Assembly (NCBI RefSeq): GCF_900103365.1
Contig: NZ_LT629703.1
Coordinates: 1,984,001 to 2,048,000, forward strand
Source: Afipia sp. GAS231
Lineage (GTDB): Bacteria > Pseudomonadota > Alphaproteobacteria > Rhizobiales > Xanthobacteraceae
Direction: 5' to 3'
DNA length: 64,000 nt
A program made the translations under genes and the position numbers. Positions 14,931 to 24,111 of the stretch are shown here, piece after piece (position 1 is the first letter of the stretch; every line of letters starts with the position of its first letter). Below the pieces are notes generated by a model. The model saw nothing but the letters and a program-made list of their open reading frames with translations, was not told the origin of the DNA and ran no database searches.

Positions 14931-16619
14931 ATGACCGAGAGCACGCTGAAGAAAGCCAACTGGCCGGTGTTTCGTTCGCTGGCGTCGTTCCGCCCGAGCG
15001 ACCTGCCGGGCGACCTGATCGCGGGGCTGACCCTGGCCGCCATCGCGATCCCCGAACAGATGGCCACCGCACGGCTCGGCGGTTTCTCGCCGCAGATCGG
15101 CTTCTTCGCCTTCATCGCGGGCTCGCTCGGCTTTGCCATGCTCGGCAGTAACCGCTTCCTGTCGTGCGGCGCCGATTCCACCATCACGCCGATCTTCGCC
15201 GGCGGCCTGGTGCTGATGGCAGCATCCGGCTCACCTGACTACCAAGCGCTCGCCGTCGCGCTGGCGCTGATGGTTGGCGTCATTCTCGTTCTCGGCAGCC
15301 TGTTTCGGCTGGGATGGATCGCCAACCTGCTCTCGACGCCGGTGACGGTCGGCTTCCTCGCCGGAATTTCCGTGCACATCCTGGTCTCGCAGATGCCCGG
15401 CGTACTTGGACTGCCGTCGCCGAAAGGACCGACGCTGGACAAGATCGCAGTGCTTGCGCAACATCTCGGCGAAAGCAATTTTTACACGCTCTGCATCGGC
15501 TTCGGCGTGCTCGCGGTCGTCGCCGGATCGGAAAAAATCAGTGCGCGAATTCCCGGCGCGCTGATCGGTCTGGTCGCGACCACCGCCGCGGTGATCCTCG
15601 GCCATCTCGAAAGCAAGGGCGTCAGCGTGGTCGGCACCGTGCCGGGAACGCTGCCGACGCCGTCGTTGCCTGACCTCGCTCCGGAGCGTTGGGTGAAGCT
15701 GGCACCGCTGGCATTCCTGATCGCCATCGTCGTGATGGTCCAGACCGCAGCGACCACGCGTTCCTTTCCCTCTGATCCCAGTCAGCCGGCCGACGTCGAC
15801 CGTGATTTTCTCGGTGCCGGCGCCGGCAGCATCCTGGCCGGCCTGTTCGGCGCGTTTCCGGTCAACGCCAGTCCGCCCCGGACCGGCATCGTGTCCGAGA
15901 CCGGCGGACGAACCCAGATATCCGGACTGTTCGCCGCAGCGATCGTGCTGGCGCTGCTGGCGTTCGGCGCCACGCTGTTGCAGCACGTGCCGGAAGCCGC
16001 GCTGGGCGGCGTGCTGCTGTTCGTGGCGCTGCGGATCATCAGGCTGAAGCAGATCATTACGATCTTTCGCCAATCGCTCGGCGAATTCCTGCTGATCGTG
16101 GCAACCGCCGCGGCCATTATCGTGCTGCCGATCGAACAGGGCGTCGCCGTCGGCATTGCGTTCTCGCTGCTGCACGGTATCTGGAGCACGACACGGGCGC
16201 GGCTGACAGAATTCGATCGTGTGCCCGGCACCACAATCTGGTGGCCCGCGAGCCGGCACATGGAAGGCGAACGAACCCCCGATGTCGCCGTCGTCGGACT
16301 GCAGGCGCCGCTGTCGTTCCTCAACGCCGACAATTTCCGCGCCGATGTGCTGAAGGTCGTCGGCGGCTCGACACCGAAGCCGCGGCTGCTGGTGATCGAA
16401 GCCAGCGGCATCGTCGAGATCGACTTCACGGCCGCGCAGATCCTGCTCGACCTCATCAAACAGTGCCAGGCGGATGGCCTCACTGTCGCCATGGCCCGGC
16501 TCGAATCGACGCGGGCGCAGCAAGCGTTCGCGCGCTTCGGAATCTACGACGTGCTGCCGAAGAACTGCATCTACCACAGCGTCGACGAAGCCGTGCGCAC
16601 GCTTGCTGGGCAGAACTAA
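14931..16619 (+). CDS. SulP family anion transporter with STAS domain
   Basis: A 562-residue SulP/SLC26 transporter for sulfate, bicarbonate or other anions. The transmembrane part (about 20-410) opens with DLIAGLTLAAIAIPEQMATARLGG, the family signature, and has 10-12 helices. A STAS domain occupies about 440-555 (LVIEASGIVEIDFTAAQILLDL). The ATG lacks a good ribosome site. A hairpin GGTTCTCTG/CAGAGAGCC at about 14893-14923 ends only eight bases before it, so translation may be structure-controlled. It is 112 bases after the peptidase gene and probably starts a separate unit. Substrate not deducible from sequence. Confidence 0.92.
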   Translation: MTESTLKKANWPVFRSLASFRPSDLPGDLIAGLTLAAIAIPEQMATARLGGFSPQIGFFAFIAGSLGFAMLGSNRFLSCGADSTITPIFAGGLVLMAASGSPDYQALAVALALMVGVILVLGSLFRLGWIANLLSTPVTVGFLAGISVHILVSQMPGVLGLPSPKGPTLDKIAVLAQHLGESNFYTLCIGFGVLAVVAGSEKISARIPGALIGLVATTAAVILGHLESKGVSVVGTVPGTLPTPSLPDLAPERWVKLAPLAFLIAIVVMVQTAATTRSFPSDPSQPADVDRDFLGAGAGSILAGLFGAFPVNASPPRTGIVSETGGRTQISGLFAAAIVLALLAFGATLLQHVPEAALGGVLLFVALRIIRLKQIITIFRQSLGEFLLIVATAAAIIVLPIEQGVAVGIAFSLLHGIWSTTRARLTEFDRVPGTTIWWPASRHMEGERTPDVAVVGLQAPLSFLNADNFRADVLKVVGGSTPKPRLLVIEASGIVEIDFTAAQILLDLIKQCQADGLTVAMARLESTRAQQAFARFGIYDVLPKNCIYHSVDEAVRTLAGQN

Positions 16620-16649
16620 TCACTTCGCATCGAGGCGCGACAAAGCAAG

Positions 16650-16753
16650 GATCTGGAGCTTCCGTTCTGATTCAATCAGAACCGAAGCTGCAGATCTTGT
16701 TTTGACGCGTTTTCTTCACGCGAACCGGTGCCCACTTCGCTGGAAAACGCTCT
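16650..16753. repeat. palindrome plus Bradyrhizobium-type intergenic repeat
   Basis: A 47-base near-perfect inverted repeat (16650-16696: GATCTG...GTTCTGATT / AATCAGAAC...CAGATC) is followed by a 50-base motif (16704-16753) from GACGCGTTTTCTTCACG to GAAAACGCTCT. The second motif recurs at 35905-35954 with three mismatches. The palindrome lies between the convergent SulP and LTXXQ genes and may terminate both. Confidence 0.8.
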
Positions 16754-18117
16754 TAGGCTGATCGTTTCGGCCCGATCGCCTCGAACTGCGCCTTTTGCTC
16801 GTCATTGAGGGTGGCGTAGAAACTCTCGAGCGCGGCACGGACATCCTTGACGGCCTGCAGCATGGTGTCGAGCCGGCTGGAGACGGACGCAAGCCGCGCA
16901 GGCGGCGTCATGACGTCGCTCGCCTGGCACGCAGCTTTCAGTCTCTGCGCGGCATCGGCGCTGGTGTTCTGGAGCACCTGGAGCGCGGCGCGCTGGGTAT
17001 CGTTCAGATGCAGTCGGGCGTCGATCTCGCCGGTCGGCCACTCCTGCGCCGCCGGTTGCGCAGCGGCGCAAGTGTTGGCAAGCGGTGCACTGCTGTCGCT
17101 TGCAGCCGATGCCTTGCGTTGATCCTCCGCCAGCGCGTTCAGCCGCGCCTTCTGCTCGGCGTCCAGCAAGCCGTAGAATTTCTCCAGCGGTGGCTTCACG
17201 ATTCCGACCGCAGTGACCATCGCCTCGATCCGCTGCTGCATGGCCGCCAGGCGGTTCGGAGCGGTCAACACTACCTGCGCTGGACATGCCGCCTGTATGG
17301 TCCGCGCGGCCGTGAGCGAGGCGTTGCCGAGTTCACCGAGCGCCGCCAATTGCGCTTCCGTCGGCTGCACCGCATCCGCAACCTGATCGACCGGCAGGCC
17401 GGCAACCGAACGGCTGTCATTGCCGCACATCTGCTCGATCCGACCGCCGCCGCGATAACGGCGGCCGGCCCGGCGTTCCGGTAGATAGCCCCTGAGATCG
17501 TCATAGCCATAAGGTCCGAAGATCCCGGCATAGATGTCCGGGTAGCCGTAGCCCCAGAACCCGACGTCGTCGCCCCAGATCGCGTAGCCATAAATGTCGT
17601 TGTAGGCGAACGGCCAGAACAGCGGGCCGACCCAGCCATAGCCGCCGCCGCGATGCTGCCACCAGCCGTTTGCGGCCACCCCGCCCTGCCAGCCCGCGAG
17701 CGCCGCAGCCGCGGCGATCTGGGCGCGCGCCGCCGGATTACTCAGCAGTCGGCCGTTTCGCAATGCGCCACTGCGCGACAGCGAGTTCAGCGCGTGATGG
17801 AAATTTCCGGATCCGACCGCAGCATTTCGAATCTGACCGAAATTCGTGCCGTGCCGTGACGCGAAGGCTTGATGGCCGTGAAAGCTTGCGCGTCCAACCG
17901 CGTGGAACCTTCCGCCGCCATGATGTCCGCCGCCGCCAAAATGCACATGGCCGAAACCGTGGCCGCCGCCGCCATGACCTCCTCCATGCCCGCCGCCGCC
18001 ATGCCCGCCGCCGCCATGCCCGCCGCCACCATGACCGCCGCCGCCTCTGGCCATCGCGCCGCCCGAGAGCGCCATCGCGAGGACAATGAGCGCAATTCCA
18101 ATCAACCGCCTGGCCAT
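16753..18117 (-). CDS. LTXXQ-motif (Spy/CpxP-like) protein with His/Gly-rich N-terminus
   Basis: A 454-residue exported protein. The signal peptide ends near residue 22. It is followed by a GGGGH repeat tract (about 23-55) very rich in Gly and His, then aromatic Gly-rich segments, and in the C-terminal half two Spy-like LTXXQ helical units (AVQPTEAQLAALGEL...DAEQKARLNALAEDQR and LHLNDTQRAALQVL...NDEQKAQFEAIGP), each with a conserved Cys. A GAGGGAG site fixes the ATG. Spy/CpxP proteins are periplasmic chaperones or metal-stress sensors; the His-rich tract could bind metals, consistent with nearby bufferin genes, but this is inference. Confidence 0.82.
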   Translation of the reverse strand: MARRLIGIALIVLAMALSGGAMARGGGGHGGGGHGGGGHGGGGHGGGHGGGGHGFGHVHFGGGGHHGGGRFHAVGRASFHGHQAFASRHGTNFGQIRNAAVGSGNFHHALNSLSRSGALRNGRLLSNPAARAQIAAAAALAGWQGGVAANGWWQHRGGGYGWVGPLFWPFAYNDIYGYAIWGDDVGFWGYGYPDIYAGIFGPYGYDDLRGYLPERRAGRRYRGGGRIEQMCGNDSRSVAGLPVDQVADAVQPTEAQLAALGELGNASLTAARTIQAACPAQVVLTAPNRLAAMQQRIEAMVTAVGIVKPPLEKFYGLLDAEQKARLNALAEDQRKASAASDSSAPLANTCAAAQPAAQEWPTGEIDARLHLNDTQRAALQVLQNTSADAAQRLKAACQASDVMTPPARLASVSSRLDTMLQAVKDVRAALESFYATLNDEQKAQFEAIGPKRSA

Positions 18118-18239
18118 GGCTCCCTCTTTGCGCCACGCCGCTGACACCGCGGCGCAAGGAAGACGCTTAGAGAACGGAAAAGTTCCACGCCCAGCCTTGC
18201 AGCGGCCGGGGCGGGAACAACGCGAAGCCTGACAACGCC

Positions 18240-19658
18240 TCAGGCGGCCGGCACGATCTTGCCCGGATTGAAAATGTTCTGCGGGTCGAGCGCCTGCTTC
18301 AGCGCCCGCATCGCGTCGATCGCCTCGGGGCCGAGTTCGGCCTTGAGGTATTTCTGCTTGCCTTGGCCGATGCCGTGCTCGCCGGTGCAGGTGCCGCCCA
18401 TCGACTGCGCGCGTTCGACCAGCCGATGCATGAACTCCTCGCCGCGGGCCATCTCGTCGGGATTGTCGACGTCGCAGACCAGCGAGCAGTGGAAGTTGCC
18501 GTCGCCGACATGGCCGACGATCGGCGACAGCAGGTTGAGCCGCTTCAGGTCTTCCTCGGTCTCGGTGACGCAATCGGCCAGCCGCGAGATCGGCACGCAG
18601 ACGTCGGTCGCAACCACGCCGGCCCCGGGTCGCAGTGCCTTCACCGACCAATAGGCGTCATGCCGCGCCTGCCAGAGCTTGGTGCGGTCCTCGGGCCTGG
18701 TGGTCCAGGTGAAATCGCCGCCGCCGCATTCGCCGGCGATTTCCTTGAAGTTCTTCGATTGCTCGGCGACATCGTTGGCGCTGCCATGGAATTCCAGCAG
18801 CAGCAGCGGCGTCTCCGGCAGTGTCAATTTCGAATAGGAATTGCAGGCGCGCACCTGCTCCGCGTTGAGCAGTTCGATCCGCGCGACGGGAATGCCGGTC
18901 TGGATCGCCAAAATCGTCGCCTGGCAGGCACCGCGCACGGTCTCGAACGAACAGGCGGCGGCCGCGATCGTATCGGGAATGCCGCGCAGCTTGATCGTCA
19001 ATTCGGAGATGATGCCGAGCGTGCCTTCGGCGCCGACGAACAGATGCGTCAGGTCGTAGCCGGCGGAGGATTTCTTCGCCCGCGTCCCGGTCGTGATGAT
19101 CTCGCCGTCGCCGCGCACCACTTTGAGCGCCAGCACGTTGTCGCGCATGGTGCCGTAGCGCACCGCGTTGGTACCGGAGGCGCGGGTCGACGCCATGCCG
19201 CCGAGCGAAGCGTCGGCACCGGGATCGATCGGAAAGAAAACGCCCTGGTCGCGCAGATGCTCGTTCAGCGCCTTGCGGGTCACACCGGGCTGGATCACGC
19301 AGTCGAGATCGTCGGCGTGCACTTCCAGCACCTTGTTCATGTCGCGCAGGTCGATACAGACGCCGCCGGCGGGCGCATTGACCTGCCCCTCCAGCGAGGT
19401 GCCGGTGCCGAACGCGATCACGGGAACAGAGTGTTTGGCGCAGATCCGCACCACGTCCTGGATATCAACGGTTTCCTGCGCCATCACCACCGCGTCCGGC
19501 GGCTGGGTCGGCAGCCAGGTGGTGGTATGGGCATGCTGTTCGCGCACCGCCTGCGAGGTGATCAGCCGGTTGCCGAACCGCGCCGCCAGCGCCGCAATCG
19601 CGCCGGCCAGCGCCTGCGGCTCCGGCCGCGTCGGATTGTTCGAAATCGTCATCGCCAC
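18240..19658 (-). CDS. FAD-linked oxidase, GlcD/D-lactate dehydrogenase type
   Basis: A 472-residue PCMH-type flavoprotein of the GlcD/DLD family that oxidises 2-hydroxyacids such as glycolate or D-lactate. The FAD-binding domain spans about 45-220 (PVIAFGTGTSLEGQ, PGADASLGGMASTRASGTNAVRYG, GYDLTHLFVGAEGTLGI). The C-terminal FAD-oxidase domain ends with the conserved GHVGDGNFH (His metal ligands) and CTGEHGIGQGK. The GTG at 19658 sits seven bases after GGAGGA and is my preferred start; ATG at 19652 is two codons later. It is divergent from the thioesterase gene at 19744. Substrate not certain. Confidence 0.9.
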   Translation of the reverse strand: MAMTISNNPTRPEPQALAGAIAALAARFGNRLITSQAVREQHAHTTTWLPTQPPDAVVMAQETVDIQDVVRICAKHSVPVIAFGTGTSLEGQVNAPAGGVCIDLRDMNKVLEVHADDLDCVIQPGVTRKALNEHLRDQGVFFPIDPGADASLGGMASTRASGTNAVRYGTMRDNVLALKVVRGDGEIITTGTRAKKSSAGYDLTHLFVGAEGTLGIISELTIKLRGIPDTIAAAACSFETVRGACQATILAIQTGIPVARIELLNAEQVRACNSYSKLTLPETPLLLLEFHGSANDVAEQSKNFKEIAGECGGGDFTWTTRPEDRTKLWQARHDAYWSVKALRPGAGVVATDVCVPISRLADCVTETEEDLKRLNLLSPIVGHVGDGNFHCSLVCDVDNPDEMARGEEFMHRLVERAQSMGGTCTGEHGIGQGKQKYLKAELGPEAIDAMRALKQALDPQNIFNPGKIVPAA

Positions 19659-19743
19659 GCAAAATTCCTCCCGGCTTTGAGACGACCGTGGCAAAGGATA
19701 TAAAGGGGGTCAAGAGAGCAAAGGCAAGACAACCTGGGAACGG

Positions 19744-20271
19744 ATGATGACGACGGGTACTGCGACCAAAGACAGCCTGAAGGATATGCCGCTGCCGTCA
19801 GCCCCGTTCCTGTCATCGGTGATGCAGATCGAGCCGCAATGGATCGACTATAACGGCCATCTCAACATGGCCTATTACAACGTGATGATGGACCGTGCGA
19901 TCGACGAGATGTGGCTGCAACTCGGGATCGGACCCGGCTACATGAAGGAGCGCCACGGCTCGACCTTCACCGCCGAATGCCATGTCCGGTACTTACGCGA
20001 AATTCACCTCGGCGATCCCGTACAGGTTTCGGTCTATCTGCTGGCGACCGACGAGAAACGCATCCACACGTTTGAGGAACTGCGCCACGCGACCGAAGGC
20101 TGGATCTCCGCAACTTCGGAGAACATGACCGTTCATATCGACATGAATGCGCGCAAGGTCGCGCCGTTTCCGTCCGATATCCAGGCTCGCATCCGCTCCG
20201 TGGTCGAAAAGCACGCCACCGTCCCGAAGCCCGAGGGCACCGGACGCAAGGTCGCGATGCCCTCGAAATAG
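19744..20271 (+). CDS. hotdog-fold acyl-CoA thioesterase family protein
   Basis: A 175-residue single hotdog-domain protein of the 4-hydroxybenzoyl-CoA thioesterase group. The active-site region WIDYNGHLNMAYYNVMMDRAIDEM (about 37-60) carries the expected Asp and the YNGHLN pattern. The rest follows the family layout, including FTAECHVRYLREIHLGDPVQVS. It would hydrolyse an acyl-CoA thioester, substrate unknown. Related proteins occur in carnitine-catabolism operons, but no such neighbours are here. The ATG follows CTGGGAACGG. Expression diverges from the FAD oxidase. A small ACGCCA/TGGCGT hairpin at 20275-20292 separates it from the convergent DUF1328 gene. Confidence 0.85.
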   Translation: MMTTGTATKDSLKDMPLPSAPFLSSVMQIEPQWIDYNGHLNMAYYNVMMDRAIDEMWLQLGIGPGYMKERHGSTFTAECHVRYLREIHLGDPVQVSVYLLATDEKRIHTFEELRHATEGWISATSENMTVHIDMNARKVAPFPSDIQARIRSVVEKHATVPKPEGTGRKVAMPSK

Positions 20272-20291
20272 CTCACGCCAATCCGCTGGCG

Positions 20292-20465
20292 TTAAACCTG
20301 AGTGCGCCCGCGCGCCAGCCCGACCACGGCCGAGACCAGGAACAGGATCACGGCAATGAAAAAGATCGTCTTGGCGATTTCGATCGAGACGCCGGCGATG
20401 CCGCCGAAGCCCAAGATGCCTGCGATCAATGCGACGACCAAAAACGTTACAACCCAGCTCAGCAT
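20292..20465 (-). CDS. DUF1328 small membrane protein (YtjA family)
   Basis: A 57-residue protein of two hydrophobic helices, beginning MLSWVVTFLVVALIAGILGFGGIAG and ending in ARGRTQV. The GFGGIAG turn between helices is characteristic of DUF1328/YtjA proteins, small inner-membrane proteins of unknown role that often respond to stress. AGAGGT precedes the ATG. Longer upstream in-frame sequence lacks family similarity. Convergent with the thioesterase gene. The 290 bases upstream, towards uvrD, hold no other gene I can support. Confidence 0.9.
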   Translation of the reverse strand: MLSWVVTFLVVALIAGILGFGGIAGVSIEIAKTIFFIAVILFLVSAVVGLARGRTQV

Positions 20466-20756
20466 GACACGACCTCTATTGTCAGTTTCGTCTCGGATGG
20501 CAGCAGCTAGAAACGCTGCGCATCGACTGCAGAAACAATCCAGGGCAAGAACGAAGGTTCCTGGCACCGAAACCCCGAAATTTGGCGATTCGCGCGGAAC
20601 CAAACCGCTAAGACCGGTCAAAATCAGCCCGGCAAGAACGCCGGGATAAAACCTGTCAAAACGGCCGATCAGGCCCTATATGGCCTGTAATCCCTAGCTA
20701 TGAAGGCTCCCCTTCATCGCCCCACGGTGCCATCGTGGGGACAACACGATTCGCGA

Positions 20757-23387
20757 ATGACCGAGCCGAGCAAACTGCCGCATCACGGCGTCCCCGAGCA
20801 CCAGCCTGCGGCTGGCGGCATCGCCGCGCGTGCGCGGGCCGCGGCCGGTCCGCAATATCTCACCGGCCTCAATCCGGAGCAGCGTGAGGCGGTGGTCTCA
20901 TTGGACGGGCCGGTTCTGGTGCTGGCCGGCGCCGGCACCGGCAAGACCCGCGTGCTGACCACCCGCATCGCCCACATCCTGAGCCAGGGCCGGGCCCGGC
21001 CGCACGAAATCCTGTCGGTGACCTTCACCAACAAAGCGGCGCGCGAGATGAAGCTCCGCCTCGGCCAGATGCTCGGCCAGGCCGTGGAAGGCATGCCGTG
21101 GCTCGGCACCTTCCATTCGATCGGCGGCCGCATCCTGCGCATCCATGCCGAGCTGGTGCAGCTCAAATCCAATTTCACCGTGCTCGATGTCGACGATCAG
21201 GTCCGGCTGCTGAAGCAATTATTGCAGGCCGAAAACATCGACGACAAGCGCTGGCCGGCACGGATGCTGGCCGGCCTGATCGACGGCTGGAAAAACCGTG
21301 GACTGACGCCTGCACAAGTTCCGGCCGGCGAAGCCGCAGTGTTCGGCAACGGCAAGGGCGGCAAGCTCTACGCCAGCTATCAGGAGCGGCTGAAGATCCT
21401 CAACGCCGCCGATTTCGGCGATCTGCTGCTGGAGAACATCCGGCTGTTCCGCGAACATCCCGACGTGCTCAGGCAATACCAGAACCGCTTCAAGTTCATT
21501 CTGGTCGACGAATATCAGGACACCAACGTCGCGCAATATCTGTGGCTGCGGCTGCTGTCGCAGGCGCCGTCGCGGACGGGCGCGCCGTTGTCGGCGATTA
21601 TTCCGGGACATGTCGATGCTCCCGTCATTCCGAACGAAACCGCCTCCCCCGTCATTCCGGGGCGCGTCGAAGACGCGAACCCGGAAGTTCGAAGTGAAGA
21701 GGACTCATCTCGAGATTCCGGGTCTGCGCCTGCGGCGCATCCCGGAATGACATCCGCGCCGCAGGCCCCCCTGAAAAACATCTGCTGCGTCGGTGACGAC
21801 GACCAGTCGATCTACGGCTGGCGCGGCGCGGAGGTCGACAACATCCTGCGCTTCGATCACGATTTTCCCGGCGCCAAGGTTATTCGCCTGGAACGCAATT
21901 ACCGCTCCACCGGCCACATCCTCGCCGCCGCCTCGCACCTGATCGCGCACAACGAAGGCCGGCTCGGCAAGACGCTGCGCACCGAGGACGTCGACGGCGA
22001 AAAGGTCACCGTGACCGGCTCCTGGGATTCGGAAGAGGAAGCCCGCGCCATCGGCGAGGAGATCGAGGACCTGCAGCGCTCCGGCGAGAATCTCAACGAG
22101 ATCGCGATCCTGGTACGGGCCTCGTTCCAGATGCGCGAATTCGAAGATCGTTTTGTCACGCTCGGCCTGTCCTACCGCGTGATCGGCGGCCCGAGGTTCT
22201 ATGAGCGCGCCGAAATCCGCGATGCGCTGGCCTACCTGCGCGTGATCAATTCGCCCGCCGACGACCTCGCTTTCGAGCGCATCGTCAACGTGCCCAAGCG
22301 CGGCCTCGGCGATGCCACCGTGCAGATGCTGCACGACCACGCCCGCAAGCGCCGCATTCCCCTGTTCGAAGCCGCGCGGGCGGTGGTCGAGACCGACGAG
22401 CTGAAGCCGAAGGCGCGCGGGTCGTTGCGCGAACTGATCCTGCATTTCGACCGCTGGCGCGCCCGCCGCGAGGTGACCTCGCATACGGAACTGGCCGAAA
22501 TCGTGCTCGACGAGAGCGGCTACACCGATATGTGGCAGAAGGATCGCTCCGCCGACGCCGCGGGCCGGCTGGACAACTTGAAGGAACTGATCCGCTCGAT
22601 GGAAGAGTTCGAGAACCTGCAGGGTTTCCTCGAACATATCTCGCTGGTGATGGACCGCGACGGCGGGCCAGACGAGGAAGCGGTGTCGCTGATGACACTG
22701 CATTCCGCCAAAGGGCTCGAATTCGACAACGTGTTCCTGCCCGGCTGGGAAGAAGGCCTGTTTCCGAGCCAGCGCACGCTCGACGAACAGGGCCGCGCCG
22801 GCCTCGAGGAAGAGCGGCGGCTCGCCCATGTCGGCCTGACCCGCGCGCGCCGCCGCGCCAAACTGTATTTCGCCACCAACCGCCGCATTCACGGCACCTG
22901 GTCGACCACGATCCCGTCGCGTTTCCTCGACGAATTGCCGTCGCCGAATGTCGAGATCACGGAATCCAAGGGCGGCTCCGGCTGGGGCGGCAGCGGCGGT
23001 TACGGCGCCTCGCGTTTCGACAACGTCGAATCCTTCGGCTCCAGCTACACCACGCCGGGCTGGCAGCGCGCGCAGGCCAACCGCGCCAAAAATCGCAGCA
23101 GTGGCGGACAGGCGCGCGGCGGCTTCGACGAGGCCCAGTCGTCCTACGGCAGTTCGCGCGGCAAGACCGGCGGCTTCGCGCGCAACAAGCGCGGCCCGAT
23201 GGTGATCGAGGGCGAACTGGTCGCAAAGTCCACCGGCACCGTTTCCGAATTCTCGCTCGACGACCGCGTGTTTCACCAGAAGTTCGGCTACGGCCACGTG
23301 GTGAAGGTCGACGGCAACAAGCTGACGATCGCGTTCGAGAAGGCCGGCGAGAAGAAGGTGGTCGATAGCTTTGTGGAGCGGGTGTGA
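20757..23387 (+). CDS. uvrD: UvrD/PcrA-type DNA helicase II with palindromic insert
   Basis: An 876-residue superfamily 1A 3'-5' DNA helicase for nucleotide-excision and mismatch repair. Motifs in order: Walker A AGAGTGKT (about 62), TFTNKAAREMKLR, DEYQDTN (about 250), GDDDQSIYGWRGA (about 345), LERNYRS, SLMTLHSAKGLEFD, LAHVGLTRAR. The C-terminus ends in a PcrA-type domain after a Gly/Ser-rich linker. Between DEYQDTN and GDDDQ there are roughly 60 residues more than in PcrA; the DNA there is a dispersed palindromic repeat read in frame. The ATG at 20757 gives the N-terminus MTEPSKLP; an ATG at 20700 is possible. The helicase core looks intact. Confidence 0.93.
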   Translation: MTEPSKLPHHGVPEHQPAAGGIAARARAAAGPQYLTGLNPEQREAVVSLDGPVLVLAGAGTGKTRVLTTRIAHILSQGRARPHEILSVTFTNKAAREMKLRLGQMLGQAVEGMPWLGTFHSIGGRILRIHAELVQLKSNFTVLDVDDQVRLLKQLLQAENIDDKRWPARMLAGLIDGWKNRGLTPAQVPAGEAAVFGNGKGGKLYASYQERLKILNAADFGDLLLENIRLFREHPDVLRQYQNRFKFILVDEYQDTNVAQYLWLRLLSQAPSRTGAPLSAIIPGHVDAPVIPNETASPVIPGRVEDANPEVRSEEDSSRDSGSAPAAHPGMTSAPQAPLKNICCVGDDDQSIYGWRGAEVDNILRFDHDFPGAKVIRLERNYRSTGHILAAASHLIAHNEGRLGKTLRTEDVDGEKVTVTGSWDSEEEARAIGEEIEDLQRSGENLNEIAILVRASFQMREFEDRFVTLGLSYRVIGGPRFYERAEIRDALAYLRVINSPADDLAFERIVNVPKRGLGDATVQMLHDHARKRRIPLFEAARAVVETDELKPKARGSLRELILHFDRWRARREVTSHTELAEIVLDESGYTDMWQKDRSADAAGRLDNLKELIRSMEEFENLQGFLEHISLVMDRDGGPDEEAVSLMTLHSAKGLEFDNVFLPGWEEGLFPSQRTLDEQGRAGLEEERRLAHVGLTRARRRAKLYFATNRRIHGTWSTTIPSRFLDELPSPNVEITESKGGSGWGGSGGYGASRFDNVESFGSSYTTPGWQRAQANRAKNRSSGGQARGGFDEAQSSYGSSRGKTGGFARNKRGPMVIEGELVAKSTGTVSEFSLDDRVFHQKFGYGHVVKVDGNKLTIAFEKAGEKKVVDSFVERV
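21590..21760. repeat. palindromic repeat inserted in frame in uvrD
   Basis: The core 21651-21751 begins GTCATTCCGGGG and ends CCCGGAATGAC, with GAACCCGGAA and TCTCGAGATTCC inside. This is the layout of the intergenic repeats at 27145-27244, 32090-32183 and 59066-59163. Partial copies of the left end precede it (21596 and 21623). It is read through without a stop and encodes the extra residues, about 274-338 of the helicase. Confidence 0.85.
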
Positions 23388-23472
23388 GACAATGCTGGTT
23401 TCGATGCTGCGCTCACTGAACCCCGTTCGGTAGCCTTTAGTTTCCAGGTCACATGATCTCGGGAGACGTCTC

Positions 23473-23667
23473 ATGTTGACCAGCAGCCGCGAGATAATTC
23501 GGCGTTTGGAGCGGGAAGGATGGACCCTTGTGCGTGTCACGGGTTCCCATCATGTTTTCAAAAACCCGGCCTCGGGAAATACGCTGGTCGTTCCTCATCC
23601 CAAGAAGGACTTGGGAAAAGGCTTGGTTCGTGCCATTTATAAGGGCGCGGGCTGGAACCCCGACTGA
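23473..23667 (+). CDS. hicA: HicA-type toxin (mRNA interferase)
   Basis: A 64-residue HicA protein with a double-stranded-RNA-binding-like fold that cleaves mRNA. The family pattern is complete: SSREIIRRLEREGW, then RVTGSHHVFKNP with the catalytic His (about 29) in GSHH, and VVPHPKKDLGKGLVRAIYKGAGW. GGGAGA precedes the ATG. It is eight bases upstream of its antitoxin gene, in the toxin-first order typical of hicAB. The pair follows uvrD after an 85-base gap and is probably horizontally acquired. The antitoxin neutralises it and likely represses the pair. Confidence 0.93.
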   Translation: MLTSSREIIRRLEREGWTLVRVTGSHHVFKNPASGNTLVVPHPKKDLGKGLVRAIYKGAGWNPD

Positions 23668-23675
23668 GGCTGAAC

Positions 23676-23966
23676 ATGGCTCACTACATCGCCATTATTG
23701 AGGATGCTGGACCGGACCACGCTGTGGGCGTCTGGTTTCCGGACCTGCCCGGTTGCACCTCCGCGGGCGACGATATCGACGAAGCTTTGCGTAATGCACC
23801 GGAGGCTCTGGAGCTGTACGCAGAGAGCTTCGAAGGCGACGGCAAGCCGCTGCCGCGTCCGCGAACGCTGACACAGCTCAAGGCCGATCCGGAAATTTCA
23901 AGCGAACTCCAGGCGCATATGGTCGCCCTGATCGAATTGCCTGCTCGCGCCCACGCGGCAGAGTGA
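23676..23966 (+). CDS. hicB: HicB-type antitoxin
   Basis: A 96-residue HicB antitoxin. The partial RNase H-like fold is recognised from YIAIIEDAGPDHAVGVWFPDLPGCTSAGDDIDEALRNAPEALELY, the standard family pattern. The C-terminal part is short and lacks an obvious ribbon-helix-helix or HTH DNA-binding domain, so autoregulation could be weak or depend on another element. It is encoded directly behind HicA and would bind and inactivate it. Confidence 0.92.
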   Translation: MAHYIAIIEDAGPDHAVGVWFPDLPGCTSAGDDIDEALRNAPEALELYAESFEGDGKPLPRPRTLTQLKADPEISSELQAHMVALIELPARAHAAE

Positions 23967-24111
23967 ACGCAGCCCCTGCTCGGCCGCCGGGCCGGGAAAA
24001 GCCCGCGAATTGTGCGGCATTTGAATGAATTGTGAGACCGAAAAATCGCAGGTGCCGGCGTAGCCTTCGGCCCTGGGGATCATTGGGTCCGTTCATCAGA
24101 GTTACCGAAAA

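Noticed and set aside
21590..21760. uvrD insert considered as a frameshift or pseudogene
   Set aside because: The frame is open throughout and all helicase motifs before and after are intact.
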